Made by a program: the position numbers and the translations under genes. From assembly GCF_029868325.1 (NCBI RefSeq), contig NZ_JARWNW010000104.1, forward strand, positions 1 through 64,000: a stretch of DNA of 64,000 nucleotides, in the 5' to 3' direction. Shown one piece after another: positions 63,924 to 64,000 of this stretch (position 1 is its first letter; each line of letters starts with the position of its first letter). Under the pieces are notes generated by a model. The model searched no databases. It worked only from the letters and a program-made list of their open reading frames with translations, and was not told where the DNA came from. The DNA comes from Nocardia carnea. GTDB lineage: Bacteria; Actinomycetota; Actinomycetes; Mycobacteriales; Mycobacteriaceae.

Positions 63924-64000
63924 CTACTCCAGGAAAAGGGCGTAGACAGCTCGGTCTCGGCCCGGGCCTTTGAAGTCGGCAGTCACGGAGACCCCGCCGA
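63924..64000 (-). CDS. 3' end of a gene cut by the right window edge
   Basis: The frame is open from the right edge and ends at a TAG read on the minus strand at 63924-63926. The last residues read GVSVTADFKGPGRDRAVYA then LFLE. The composition is protein-like, but too little is present to recognise. It lies on the strand of the ThiC-like operon, 324 bases upstream of it, so it may belong to the same cluster. Confidence 0.4.
   Translation of the reverse strand, partial: GGVSVTADFKGPGRDRAVYALFLE

Noticed and set aside
63600..64000. TPP riboswitch upstream of the ThiC-like gene
   Set aside because: The conserved CTGAGA and ACCTGATCTGG blocks were looked for on both strands and not seen.

Overview
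The window is high-GC actinobacterial DNA from the Mycobacteriales, most likely Nocardia or a close relative. About 0.4-18.5 kb keeps much of the gene content, and in blocks the order, of the Mycobacterium tuberculosis Rv3028c-Rv3040c region. In window order it holds a Nudix hydrolase, an EchA-type crotonase, a methyltransferase, a THUMP-like methyltransferase, a hexapeptide acyltransferase, a PQQ-repeat lipoprotein, the GT4 / GH57 / methyltransferase set for methylglucose lipopolysaccharide (MGLP), and fixA-fixB. Other lineage markers are a DesA3-like acyl desaturase and many small secreted proteins. This assignment rests on protein motifs and synteny recalled from knowledge of the families, not on a database search.

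Layout. (1) 0.4-18.6 kb is the conserved MGLP/ETF region. It is interrupted at 4.7-10.3 kb by a GNAT gene, a coupled pair made of a membrane-anchored periplasmic-binding-fold protein and a P-loop NTPase, a small secreted protein and a DUF1697 gene. (2) 19-37.2 kb is general metabolism and signalling: NADP-type glutamate dehydrogenase, a short-chain dehydrogenase, an acyl-CoA synthetase, a WYL regulator divergent from a RidA gene, a secreted lipase, a DUF574-type methyltransferase, a PAS-GGDEF-EAL protein, a LysR regulator divergent from NDH-2, an OlsB/OlsA-like acyltransferase pair (ornithine-lipid type) and the desaturase. Perfect GC-rich hairpins follow several of these genes. (3) 37.2-39.3 kb is a 2 kb gene desert. 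(4) 39.3-51.5 kb is a defence-type island. It holds an XRE-ImmA/IrrE protein with an overlapping partner, an Mrr-like nuclease, a large HsdM-like protein with altered catalytic motifs and a HEPN-like C-terminus, IS5 and IS3 remnants, a truncated gene, a frameshifted duplicate of the nuclease's 3' end, a PstI/BsuBI-type restriction-modification pair and an HNH nuclease. (5) 51.7-55.7 kb has a translationally coupled small membrane protein / ECF sigma factor / pentapeptide-repeat protein operon, a degenerate tRNA-like sequence and a secreted DUF1524-type nuclease. (6) 55.7-64 kb has a five-gene coupled operon ending in a nucleoside-hydrolase-fold protein that lacks its metal-binding aspartates. 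It is divergent from an XRE(DUF5753)-DUF397 pair. Next comes a minus-strand operon of a ThiC-like protein, a nucleotidyltransferase-fold protein, GalE and a methyltransferase.

The best candidates for undescribed biology are the ThiC-like / nucleotidyltransferase / GalE / methyltransferase operon, the HsdM-HEPN fusion inside a rearranged repeat-flanked segment, the membrane-anchored sensor plus NTPase pair, and the coupled sigma factor / pentapeptide operon. No CRISPR array, rRNA, integrase or complete mobile element was seen.
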